DNA of 64,000 nt from DAOUJH01 sp965116555. GTDB lineage: Bacteria; Chloroflexota; Dehalococcoidia; Lucifugimonadales; QGNO01. Both the position numbers and the translations under genes were made by a program. Location: contig OZ220698.1 in NCBI GenBank assembly GCA_965116555.1, positions 62,001 to 126,000 of the forward strand. The letters run 5' to 3'. This document shows, one piece after another, positions 8,647-17,053 of this stretch. The first letter of the stretch is position 1. Each line of letters opens with the position of its first letter. Below the pieces are notes generated by a model, which worked only from the letters and a program-made list of their open reading frames with translations, made no database searches and had not been told where the DNA came from.

Positions 8647-8652
8647 ATTATA
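8647..8652 (-). promoter_or_regulatory. -10 element for a near-leaderless SDR transcript
   Basis: The minus strand reads CTGTATAATCC, a perfect TATAAT ending 10 nt before the ATG at 8636. Transcription would start only a few bases upstream of the start codon. No Shine-Dalgarno sequence and no clear -35 element were seen. Confidence 0.45.
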
Positions 8653-8801
8653 CAGTACAATGTCGCGCCCTCTGGTGCTTCTTCATCAACGGGGTTAGTA
8701 TTGGGCAGCATTTTCCAACAGGGAGTTGACCTCTGACGCAGGCTGCGACAACGGTTGAGAAAAGGGGACGCGCCAGGGCTGAAGAGCCGTCTCTAGGCTT
8801 C

Positions 8802-9986
8802 ATGCTTGGCCTGGCGGCAGGCCATGCCGTGAAGCACTTCTACCAGCAGGCGTTTCTTCTCCTGCTCCCTCCCATCAAAGCCTCCTTGGGGATCAGCGAC
8901 GTGCAGATCGGCGTTATTGGTTCCGCCCGGACCATTTTCAGCGCCGGAGTCAACATCCCCGCCGGAGTTGTTGCCGATATGTGGCGCAGCAAAGTCGCGC
9001 TCATCCTGGCTTCCAGCCTCAGCTCGCTGGCAATAGGCTATCTGCTCATTGGAGTGGCGCCAAGCTACTGGCTGCTGGTCTTGGGCGTCGCTGTTACGGG
9101 CATCGGCACCTCTTTCTGGCATGCTCCCGCATTTGGGACGCTGGCCGCCGTTTATCCCAGCCGTCGCGCCACCGCGCTGTCGGTGCACAGGATGGGAGGT
9201 TCCATAGGCGACAGCATATCTCCGGTAGTAGTGGGCGTTCTGCTGGGCGGCTTCACCCTGTTTGGCCTGGAGTGGGCCGGTCTTGGCTGGAGAGTCCTGG
9301 CTTTACTCCTGGTGCTGCCTGCGTTGATCAGCGCCGCAACCATTTTGCTGGCCTACCGGGACATACCGGGCGGAAATTCTGCGGGTCTGACGCTCAAAGC
9401 CTACCTGAAGTCCATGCGGCCGCTGGTCAAGAACAGCGCCGTATTGAGCATGACCACGCTCACCACGGTGCGGGCTATGGCCCACAACGCCCTCAATATC
9501 TTCATAGTCATCTACATGAGCGAAGACCTGGGGTTCTCATCGTTCAAGATAGGGTACCACGTGGCTCTGCTCACCCTGTTCGGCATTGGGTTTGCTCCGG
9601 CCATGGGATGGGCCGCCGATAGAATAGGCCGCCGCCCCGTGGTATTCGTGGGACTGGCAGCCATATCAACCCTTATCTACTCGTTGCTTGTCTTTGGAGA
9701 TGGTATTGGCTTTGCAGTGGTGCTTGCCCTTCTCGGTCTGTTTCTGTACTCGGTGAACCCCGTCATGCTGGCGGCAGCCATTGACGCCGCAAAGAGGGGC
9801 ACGGAAGGCTCTGTGACCGCCGTTGTGTTCACCGGGGGAGCCATCTTTGGCTCGGCGTCACCGGTTATTGCGGGATGGATACGCGGACCGTACGGCATGG
9901 ACGGCATCTTCTACTTCACCGCCACCATGGTGGCGGTGACCGCTATGGCCTCACTCGTCGTGCCGATCAGAGTGTCCACGGACTGA
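8802..9986 (+). CDS. MFS transporter
   Basis: 394 residues from the first ATG, with about twelve hydrophobic segments and MFS loop signatures (GVVADMWRSK after TM2, GWAADRIGRRPVVF in the second half). It presumably exports or imports a small organic molecule across the inner membrane; the substrate is not predictable. The frame stays open upstream to 8730. A good AGGGAG at 8720-8725 is followed 7 nt later by CTG (8733) in frame, while the ATG at 8802 has no ribosome site. The protein may therefore start at CTG with 23 more residues, including a basic RGRAR patch. Confidence 0.85.
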   Translation: MLGLAAGHAVKHFYQQAFLLLLPPIKASLGISDVQIGVIGSARTIFSAGVNIPAGVVADMWRSKVALILASSLSSLAIGYLLIGVAPSYWLLVLGVAVTGIGTSFWHAPAFGTLAAVYPSRRATALSVHRMGGSIGDSISPVVVGVLLGGFTLFGLEWAGLGWRVLALLLVLPALISAATILLAYRDIPGGNSAGLTLKAYLKSMRPLVKNSAVLSMTTLTTVRAMAHNALNIFIVIYMSEDLGFSSFKIGYHVALLTLFGIGFAPAMGWAADRIGRRPVVFVGLAAISTLIYSLLVFGDGIGFAVVLALLGLFLYSVNPVMLAAAIDAAKRGTEGSVTAVVFTGGAIFGSASPVIAGWIRGPYGMDGIFYFTATMVAVTAMASLVVPIRVSTD

Positions 9987-10050
9987 TTGGTTGATCAAGT
10001 AAGGAAATCAGGCCTCGTCAAGCATTGATATGAGGCAAAGGGAGGATGCA

Positions 10051-11226
10051 ATGAGCTTGTTGATACGCAACGTAAGGCTGGTGGATGGTACGGGGGCTGC
10101 GCCCGTGCCGTCCGTAACCGTGGAGGCGGAGCACGGCCGCATAACCTGGATCGGTGAGGACGCCGCGCATCCGGCGCGCCACTCGCATACGGAGGAAGTG
10201 GACGGACGCGGCTTCACGCTGATACCCGGCATCATAGACTGCCACGAGCACTTCACCAGCGACGGCGGGCCTGACAACGGTGAAATCCTGGCCAGCGACC
10301 CGCCGGAAGTGGCCACCCTCAAGGCGGTGGGCAATGCCCGCCGCGCACTGCTTTCCGGCATCACATCGGCGAGGGACGTCGGTTCCAGGAACGGCATCAA
10401 CATCCCCTTCGCTGAATCGGTGGCTGCGGGCAACGTGTTCGGACCGCGCATCCTGGCCGCGGGCGACTGGCTGGCCTTCCCGGGCACCTGGGGGCCCTTT
10501 GTGCGCACTCTCCACAACCTTGAAGAGATGGTCCTAGCCGCCAGAGACCAGGTGCAGAGGGGCGCGGCCCTGATCAAAGTGGGCGCCACCGGCATGACCC
10601 CTGAAGGGGAGCAGTTCCCCACGCTTGGACTGGATGTACTGGAAGCGGTTGTACGTATCGCCAGCGAAGCCGGTCTTAAAGTCGCTGCCCACTGCGTCGG
10701 ATACGAGGGTACGCATCAGGCGGTCGAAGCGGGTGTGGCTTCCATAGAGCACGGTTTCTTCATAAGCGAGGAGACGGCCCGCCTCATGGCGGAGAAGGGC
10801 ACGTACCTGGTGCCAACCATGTCCACCTGGGACGCTCGCCTAAGCCAGGGATACATGGCCGGTGAAGACAGGGAGACGCTGGCTCGGACGGAGGAGCGAG
10901 CTGCCGAATCCATTGCCAGCTTCAAGCGCGCCCTGGCTGCCGGTGTGAAGGTGGTGCCGGGTTCGGATGCCGGAGGCTCGGCGGTGCGTCACGGGATGCT
11001 GGCCAGGGAGGTGGAACTGATGGTGGAAAACGGCATGTCTCCGCCTGCCGCCTTGAGCGCCGCAACCAGCGACGCCGCGACTCTGCTGGGAATAGACGAT
11101 ATAGCAGGCACACTCGAAACCGGCAAGGTTGCCGACATGGTGCTTATTGACGGCGACCCGTACTCTGACCCCGCCGCTTTGCGAAACGTCTGGGGCGTGT
11201 TCCAGGCAGGCAGGCGCGTGCGGTAG
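10051..11226 (+). CDS. Metal-dependent amidohydrolase (imidazolonepropionase/Xaa-Pro-dipeptidase-like)
   Basis: 391 residues; the start chosen is the ATG at 10051 because GGGAGG lies just before it (an upstream ATG at 10030 lacks one). The TIM-barrel amidohydrolase pattern is complete: DCHEHF near residue 70, a Lys in GAALIKVGATG, His in AAHCVGYEG and EHGFF, and Asp in GSDAGG. ETGKVADMVLIDGDPYSD at the end is the composite beta-sandwich domain typical of the family. It is a cytoplasmic hydrolase of a C-N bond, perhaps of a cyclic amide or a dipeptide. It may serve the MFS upstream, since the spacing is only 64 nt. Confidence 0.85.
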   Translation: MSLLIRNVRLVDGTGAAPVPSVTVEAEHGRITWIGEDAAHPARHSHTEEVDGRGFTLIPGIIDCHEHFTSDGGPDNGEILASDPPEVATLKAVGNARRALLSGITSARDVGSRNGINIPFAESVAAGNVFGPRILAAGDWLAFPGTWGPFVRTLHNLEEMVLAARDQVQRGAALIKVGATGMTPEGEQFPTLGLDVLEAVVRIASEAGLKVAAHCVGYEGTHQAVEAGVASIEHGFFISEETARLMAEKGTYLVPTMSTWDARLSQGYMAGEDRETLARTEERAAESIASFKRALAAGVKVVPGSDAGGSAVRHGMLAREVELMVENGMSPPAALSAATSDAATLLGIDDIAGTLETGKVADMVLIDGDPYSDPAALRNVWGVFQAGRRVR

Positions 11227-11371
11227 GAGGGAGGAGTTGTCATATCGGATCAAAGCGTAGCCGTCCAGGACGCCCGCTCGCCTCAAGAGAGATGGACATA
11301 AGCCAATAAGTGTGTAAAACTCACAAAATAGGCTCATATACACTGATATTGGAACATCAAGTCTCTCACTG

Positions 11372-11400
11372 TTGACATTTCTTTGCTATTTTCTTACAAT
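11372..11400 (+). promoter_or_regulatory. Strong promoter of the arginine operon
   Basis: Perfect TTGACA (11372-11377), a 17-bp spacer and TACAAT (11395-11400). Transcription would start near 11407, about 35 nt before the ATG at 11442. The AT-rich stretch 11290-11441 contains no gene and no ARG-box palindrome that I could recognise. Confidence 0.8.
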
Positions 11401-11441
11401 TCTTTGTCTGAAATGTGTGGAAAACTTGACGAGACGGTCAA

Positions 11442-12893
11442 ATGTCCCTAGAAGTAGGGATCGGCTTGCGAGAGGCGGCCCGCGACCTGTCGGTCGAACC
11501 AGGCACCATCCGGTACTGGGTAAAACGCGGTTGGGTCAAAGTGCTCCAGCAGGCGGAGGGCCAGGGCAAACCGATGATCCTGGACCGTCACTCGGTCATG
11601 GCTTGCTACACAATCAGATCCAAGAAGGACAGGCGGTACCAGACCAACTATATTTCACAAGCAATGGAGCCAGGAATGAATGAAAAAATAGAGTTTCTTC
11701 TCAATGGGACATTGACCAGCGTTCCCGGTTTTCTGGCGGGCGCTACGTTCGCCGGTATGAAGACGTACTCGGAGGACAAGCTGGACTTGGGCATCATCCA
11801 CTCCTCCGAGCCTTGCGTCAGCGCCGGCATTTTCACCAAGAACCAGGTGAGGTCGCCTTCCATTGTCCTCACTGAAAAGCACGTCCGGCAAGGGAACGTC
11901 CGCGCCGTAGTGGCCAACAGCGGCATCGCCAATGCGGTTGTCGGCGAGCCGGGTGTGAAGGACGCCGCCGAGGTCGTCAGGCTAGTCGCGGCCCAGCTGG
12001 ACCTGATGCCAGAAGAGATAGGATTCCTCAGCACGGGACTGGTCGGCGTAGAGCTTCCCATGGCTTTGATCAGGGCCTCGTTGCCCAAAATTCAGACCTC
12101 TTCCGACGGCGGCAACGCCTTTGCCAGGGCCATTATGACCACTGACACTCATGCCAAGGAGGCGGCTGTCTCATACGAGCACAACGGACGGACTGTAACG
12201 GTGGGAGGCGCGTCCAAGGGAGCCGGAATGATCCATCCCAATATGGCAACGATGCTCAGCGTTCTGGCAACGGACGCTCCTGTGGACGGCGCCTTCCTTC
12301 AGAGGGTGATCGCTCAGGCCGGAAACAACTCGTTCAACATGATCTCCATAGACGGCGACACCAGCACCAACGATTCGCTGTTGATCATGGCAAACGGGGC
12401 CGCCGGAGGGCCGGTTATCACCGAGGAGTCGGACGAGGCGGGGCTGTTCCAGGAAGCGGTGACACGGCTTTGCATCTACCTGGCCAAACAGATTGTGTTG
12501 GACGGCGAGGGCGTGAGCAAGCTGTTCGAGGTAGAGGTGGTGGGAGCGCGAAACGATAAGGAGGCGCGCCTAGCGGCTCGGACCGTTTCCAGCTCGAACC
12601 TGGTCAAGGCGGCGGTTCACGGAAACGACCCCAACTGGGGCCGGCTGGTGGTGGCCCTGGGCCGCAGCGGCGCCCGGGTCAGAGAAGATAGGCTGTCGCT
12701 TTACATCAACGACGTGTGCATCATGGAGAACGGCCTTCCCATCCCGTTCTTCAAGGACGCCATTGTCCTCCAGATGCAACAGCCGGAGGTCAAATTCACC
12801 ATCAACCTGAACTTGGGCAACGCCTCCGCCAGCGCCTGGGGCTGCAACCTCAGCGAGGCGTACGTGACCTTCAACAGCGCCTATACGACCTAA
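11442..12893 (+). CDS. argJ: ArgJ (glutamate N-acetyltransferase) with in-frame N-terminal HTH domain
   Basis: Residues 1 to about 55 form a MerR/excisionase-like helix-turn-helix (GLREAARDLSVEPGTIRYWV), and from Met79 (11676) onward the protein is a complete 405-residue ArgJ. ArgJ transfers acetyl from N-acetylornithine to glutamate, and in bifunctional forms from acetyl-CoA. The self-cleavage site is present in KGAGMIHPNMATML, with Thr as nucleophile of the beta chain. The ORF has no stop between the two parts, and the strong promoter lies before the HTH part. GGAG at 11666-11669 could allow internal initiation at 11676, giving a normal ArgJ. Fusion versus overlapping leader ORF is unresolved. 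It is the first gene of the arg operon. Confidence 0.88.
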   Translation: MSLEVGIGLREAARDLSVEPGTIRYWVKRGWVKVLQQAEGQGKPMILDRHSVMACYTIRSKKDRRYQTNYISQAMEPGMNEKIEFLLNGTLTSVPGFLAGATFAGMKTYSEDKLDLGIIHSSEPCVSAGIFTKNQVRSPSIVLTEKHVRQGNVRAVVANSGIANAVVGEPGVKDAAEVVRLVAAQLDLMPEEIGFLSTGLVGVELPMALIRASLPKIQTSSDGGNAFARAIMTTDTHAKEAAVSYEHNGRTVTVGGASKGAGMIHPNMATMLSVLATDAPVDGAFLQRVIAQAGNNSFNMISIDGDTSTNDSLLIMANGAAGGPVITEESDEAGLFQEAVTRLCIYLAKQIVLDGEGVSKLFEVEVVGARNDKEARLAARTVSSSNLVKAAVHGNDPNWGRLVVALGRSGARVREDRLSLYINDVCIMENGLPIPFFKDAIVLQMQQPEVKFTINLNLGNASASAWGCNLSEAYVTFNSAYTT

Positions 12894-12898
12894 GCTTG

Positions 12899-13501
12899 AT
12901 GGCTGAGCAGACCATTTTCCTACCAGGTGCATCGGGGAACGGAAAGTTTTGGCTGCCAGTCGTCGAACGGCTCAGATTAACGAAGGTCGATCTTGTTGAT
13001 TGGCCCGGTTTTGGGACTGCGAATAGAAACCCCAAAATCAATAACCTGAGTGATTTAGCTAATATGGTAACCAGCAAGATTCATCAAAACACAGACCTTG
13101 TCGCTCAATCTATGGGTGGTGTGGTTGCTATGCTGGTAGCCCTAACTGTACCTAAGCAAATCAATCATCTCGTCCTTACCGCAACCTCCGGTGGTATTGA
13201 CATGGAAAGATTCAATGCAAGTGACTGGCAATCAGAGTATCTGCGAAACTTTCCAGATTCCCCTTCTTGGTTTGTTGATGATCATACAGACCTTGATAAT
13301 CGGCTCAGCGAGATAACTGTTCCGACTTTGTTGATCTGGGGGGATAAGGATCCTATTAGTCCAATAGGTGTGGGTGAATACCTAGCTAAACGATTACCCA
13401 ATGCCGAGATGGTGGTAATCAAAGGCGGAGACCACTTTCTAGCCAAAGACAATGCAGACGCCGTAGCTCATCATATAGCTAGGTTTCTTAGAAATGGCTG
13501 A
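12899..13501 (+). CDS. Alpha/beta-hydrolase (BioH-like), AT-richer insert in the arg operon
   Basis: 200 residues starting at the ATG 5 nt after the argJ stop; the frame is open further upstream inside argJ, but that part is a shadow. The triad is visible: Ser in VAQSMGGV (GxSxG variant QSMGG), Asp in IWGDKDPI and His in GGDHFLA. It is a small esterase/hydrolase of the BioH/MhpC type with unknown substrate. Codon use is visibly more AT-rich than in argJ and argB, suggesting later acquisition. It ends inside the start of argB (8-nt overlap), so it is co-translated with the operon. A link to arginine synthesis is not evident. Confidence 0.82.
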   Translation: MAEQTIFLPGASGNGKFWLPVVERLRLTKVDLVDWPGFGTANRNPKINNLSDLANMVTSKIHQNTDLVAQSMGGVVAMLVALTVPKQINHLVLTATSGGIDMERFNASDWQSEYLRNFPDSPSWFVDDHTDLDNRLSEITVPTLLIWGDKDPISPIGVGEYLAKRLPNAEMVVIKGGDHFLAKDNADAVAHHIARFLRNG

Positions 13502-14285
13502 CCATACAGATACAATAGTAGTCAAAATAGGCGGGAGCACTCTGGGCAGCGCCGATACCTCTTTCCGAGACATTGTTGCGTTGCAAAAGGCGGGGCGTAC
13601 TCCGGTGGTTGTCCACGGGGGCGGCCCGGTCATTTCCGACTGGATGAAGAGGCAGTCACTGCCACCGCGTTTCATACGGGGTCTGCGCGTCACCGACGCA
13701 CCCAGCCTGGAGGTGGTGGTGGCAGTGCTCGCCGGACTTATCAACAAGCAGCTAGTCGCCGCCATATCCGCTCTCGACGGCAAGGTAGTGGGGCTTTCCG
13801 GCGCTGACGGCGGCATGCTTCGGGCGCGAGTCAGCAACCCGGAGCTTGGGTTTGTGGGTGAAGTCACTGAAGTGGACCCGCAGCCGGTGATGGATGTCCT
13901 CAAGGCCGGCTATATTCCGCTCATTGCTCCCGTGGCCGTGGCCGCAGCCAACGGTGCAGGTGAAGACGGCTCTCTACTCAACATCAACGGCGACACCGCA
14001 GCCGGCCACCTGGCCTGGGCGCTGGCGGCGCAGCGGCTTATCTTCCTTACGGACGTGGAGGGCGTTCTGGACTCATCGCGAAGGCTTATCACCAGGCTAA
14101 CGCCCAAGGAAGTACAGGGGCTGCTCACATCAGGTACGGCGGATGGTGGCATGATTCCAAAGCTGGAAGCCTGCGTCAAAGCCCTGCAGCGAGTTCCGGA
14201 AGCACAGATAATAGACGGCAGGTATCCCCAGTCGCTGCTTAAAGCCGTAAACAATGATAATGTAGGTACGCGGTTAACCGCTTAG
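13494..14285 (+). CDS. argB: Acetylglutamate kinase
   Basis: The enzyme phosphorylates N-acetylglutamate, the second step of the cyclic arginine pathway. The 263-residue amino-acid kinase fold shows VVKIGGSTLG at the start, VVVHGGGPVISDWM for substrate binding, LLNINGDTAAGHLAWAL and the late GGMIPKLEACVKAL Lys segment. Its start overlaps the hydrolase gene by 8 nt. The kinase acts after ArgJ. No argC or argF is present in this window, so the rest of the pathway must lie elsewhere. Confidence 0.95.
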   Translation: MADHTDTIVVKIGGSTLGSADTSFRDIVALQKAGRTPVVVHGGGPVISDWMKRQSLPPRFIRGLRVTDAPSLEVVVAVLAGLINKQLVAAISALDGKVVGLSGADGGMLRARVSNPELGFVGEVTEVDPQPVMDVLKAGYIPLIAPVAVAAANGAGEDGSLLNINGDTAAGHLAWALAAQRLIFLTDVEGVLDSSRRLITRLTPKEVQGLLTSGTADGGMIPKLEACVKALQRVPEAQIIDGRYPQSLLKAVNNDNVGTRLTA

Positions 14286-14308
14286 GCAATCCCAAGGGGT
14301 GAGATGAT

Positions 14309-17053
14309 TTGAGACAGAACGGCGGCAACGGTTCTTCCTTAGAGTGGGAGCCTACCCTTGCTTTTCCGCCCAATACAGGCTCGCTTATCAAGTGGGGGCT
14401 GGTCCTCCTAGGCGTCGTCTTCCTGCTGGTGTTGTTCAACACCCTGCGAGGCGTCTATACAGACTGGCTGTGGTTTAACTCGCTGGGCTACCTGGACGTG
14501 TTCAGGACCATATTGTGGACTCGTGCCTGGCTTTTTATTGCGGGCACCCTGGTCTTTGGCGTGATGATCACAATAACCGTTGTGCTGGCCCTGCGTCACG
14601 CTCGCGGCGAATCGGTCCTTCCTCTCCCAGTCGAGACCATTTACTGGTTGAACAGGTTGACCATCCTGGCCATCATCCTTGGCGCTGTGCTCGTCTCACT
14701 GGCGTTTGGTTCCAGCCTCAGCAGCCAGTGGGAGCTGGCGCTGAGGCTAATCAACAGCACCTCCTTTGGGGTTTCAGACCCGGTTTTCCAAAACGACGTT
14801 TCCTTCTACGTGTTCTCACTCCCCATTCTGAACCTGGCGCAGAGCTGGCTTCTTGGAGCGTTCATAGTCCTGCTGCTGGCAACCGCTGGCGTATACATAG
14901 CTTACTTTGCGCTGAGGGGCATGCCCTTTCAGCTGACGCCCTGGCAGAGAGGACATCTGGCCGTCCTGGGATCGCTGGTCTTCTTCAATCTGGCCGTCAT
15001 GCATATCCTAGACAGATATCAGGTACTGCTGTCGGCAGACGGCGCGGTCTTTGGCGCAACCTACACCGATATCAACGCGCGCCTGCCGGTATTGCTGGTA
15101 ATGGCGGCTATTGCCGCAGCCAGCGGCGTCTTGCTGCTGGCCACCCTGCATCCTTCGCTGAGAGGCGCAAGGGGCAACCGTCTCATCATCGGCGGCGTGG
15201 TCCTCTGGCTGGTTGCCGCAGTTGGCCTGGGCAGCCTTTACCCTTCGTTCATCCAGCGCTTCACGGTTGAACCCAACGAATTGCAGAGGGAGCGCAGCTT
15301 CATTGCCCGCAACATCGAGTTCACCCGCGCCGCCTTTGGGCTGGACAAGGTAGAGGAGCGCTCGCACGAAGCGACGGCTCAGCTTACTTCAGCTGACATC
15401 CTGGCCAACCAGGAGACTGTGAACAACGTGCGTCTATGGGACCCGCGCCCCTTGATTGACATTTACAACCAGATCCAGCACCTGCGGCTCTACTACAACT
15501 TCCAGGACGTGGACGTGGACAGGTACGACATCAACGGTGAGTATCGCCAGGTGCTCATTGGGGCTCGCGAGCTCTACCCTGAGTTTTTGCCTGAAGAGGC
15601 CCAGAGATGGGTTAACCAGCGACTTCAGTTCACCCATGGCTACGGCGCTGCCGCCAGCCCCGTCACCGAGTTCACCGACGAGGGCAGGCCCATCTTCTTC
15701 GTACAGGACGTGCCTCCCGCCGGCGACATTGAAATCACGAGGCCGGAAGTCTACTACGGTGAGAACACCACCAACTACGTCGTAGTCAACAGCAACACCC
15801 CTGAATTCGACCACCCAACCGAGGAAGACGTGCCCGTATACGTCCAATACCAGGGTTCGGGCGGCGTGCACCTTAGCTCATTGCTCAGACGAATTGCATA
15901 TGCCTGGCAGTTTGGGGATATCAATATATTGATCAGCGGTGAAATCCTGTCCGAAAGCAAAATTCTCTACAGCCGTCACATTCAGGAACGGATCAGCCAC
16001 GTGGCGCCCTTCCTGCAACTTGACGCAGACCCGTACTTGATAGTGGACCAGGGAAGGCTGGTCTGGATGCAAGACGCCTACACCATGACGGACAAATACC
16101 CGTATTCGAGGCCGTTCGATGATAGTTTCAACTACATCAGAAACAGCGTAAAGGTGGTGGTAGACGCTTACAACGGTAAGATGCAGTTCTACATAGCTGA
16201 TCCGCAAGACCCTCTTATTCAGACATACGCCAAGATATTCCCTGCTTTGTTCAAGCCCATGGATGAAATGTCGCCTTTCCTCAGAGACCATCTGAGGTAT
16301 CCGGAAGACTTGTTCTCCGTACAGTCGCAGACCTACCTCCAATATCACATGACGGATCCAACGGTCTTCTTCAACAAAGAGGACCAGTGGAGCGTTCCAT
16401 TGGAGATGTTCTTTGGCAATCAGCAGGCGGTTGAACCTTACTACGTGATTATGAGGTTGCCCGGCGAGGAAGAGGTGGAGTTTGTCCTCATCCTTCCCTT
16501 TACCCCGGCCGACAAACCCAATATGGTGGCCTGGCTGGCGGCGCGCATGGACGGGCCTGAGTACGGCAAGCTGGTGGCCTACACGTTCCCCAGGGGGGTG
16601 CAGATAGACGGCCCGGTTCAGATAGAAGCGCGCATAGACAACGATACCGAGATATCACAGCAGTTCACATTGTGGAACCAGTCCGGATCGGTGGTGATAA
16701 GGGGGAATCTGCTGGTTATTCCGATAGCCGATTCCATCCTCTATGTGGAGCCCGTATATCTTAGAGCGGAAGGGTTGCCCTTGCCTGAGCTGAAGCGGGT
16801 TATACTGGCCTCTGCCAACAAGGTGGTCATGGAGCCTTCGCTGGATGAGGCGCTGGAAGCCTTGTTTGGAGATCAGGCCGTCTCAGTCCCAAGTCCGCCC
16901 GATGGAGGCACTCCTCCCACACTCTCTGAGGAAACGGCCAGACGGCTGGAGGCTATCCAGGAAGCCTTGCAAGACCTGAGGACAGGTATAATCACCCTGG
17001 AAGAGGCGGTTAGTCAATTATCAGACCTACTAGAAGAGGAGCAGACATCGTGA
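14309..17053 (+). CDS. UPF0182 family integral membrane protein
   Basis: 914 residues. The N-terminal third has seven predicted membrane helices (first about residues 26-46, last about 288-312). A large soluble, probably extracytoplasmic domain follows, with conserved stretches such as NNVRLWDPRPL, YYNFQDVDVDRYDI and YGENTTNYVVVN, all typical of UPF0182 (PF03699). No enzymatic function is established for the family. The TTG start at 14309 follows AAGGGGTGAG. The gene lies inside the arginine operon, 23 nt after argB, and its stop overlaps the GTG start of argD by 4 nt, so it is co-transcribed. A C-terminal coiled tail (RRLEAIQEALQDLRTGIITL) ends the protein. Confidence 0.9.
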   Translation: MRQNGGNGSSLEWEPTLAFPPNTGSLIKWGLVLLGVVFLLVLFNTLRGVYTDWLWFNSLGYLDVFRTILWTRAWLFIAGTLVFGVMITITVVLALRHARGESVLPLPVETIYWLNRLTILAIILGAVLVSLAFGSSLSSQWELALRLINSTSFGVSDPVFQNDVSFYVFSLPILNLAQSWLLGAFIVLLLATAGVYIAYFALRGMPFQLTPWQRGHLAVLGSLVFFNLAVMHILDRYQVLLSADGAVFGATYTDINARLPVLLVMAAIAAASGVLLLATLHPSLRGARGNRLIIGGVVLWLVAAVGLGSLYPSFIQRFTVEPNELQRERSFIARNIEFTRAAFGLDKVEERSHEATAQLTSADILANQETVNNVRLWDPRPLIDIYNQIQHLRLYYNFQDVDVDRYDINGEYRQVLIGARELYPEFLPEEAQRWVNQRLQFTHGYGAAASPVTEFTDEGRPIFFVQDVPPAGDIEITRPEVYYGENTTNYVVVNSNTPEFDHPTEEDVPVYVQYQGSGGVHLSSLLRRIAYAWQFGDINILISGEILSESKILYSRHIQERISHVAPFLQLDADPYLIVDQGRLVWMQDAYTMTDKYPYSRPFDDSFNYIRNSVKVVVDAYNGKMQFYIADPQDPLIQTYAKIFPALFKPMDEMSPFLRDHLRYPEDLFSVQSQTYLQYHMTDPTVFFNKEDQWSVPLEMFFGNQQAVEPYYVIMRLPGEEEVEFVLILPFTPADKPNMVAWLAARMDGPEYGKLVAYTFPRGVQIDGPVQIEARIDNDTEISQQFTLWNQSGSVVIRGNLLVIPIADSILYVEPVYLRAEGLPLPELKRVILASANKVVMEPSLDEALEALFGDQAVSVPSPPDGGTPPTLSEETARRLEAIQEALQDLRTGIITLEEAVSQLSDLLEEEQTS

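Noticed and set aside
12716..12898. N-terminal extension of the alpha/beta hydrolase into argJ
   Set aside because: This part is a shadow of argJ; the hydrolase fold starts at 12899 right after the argJ stop.
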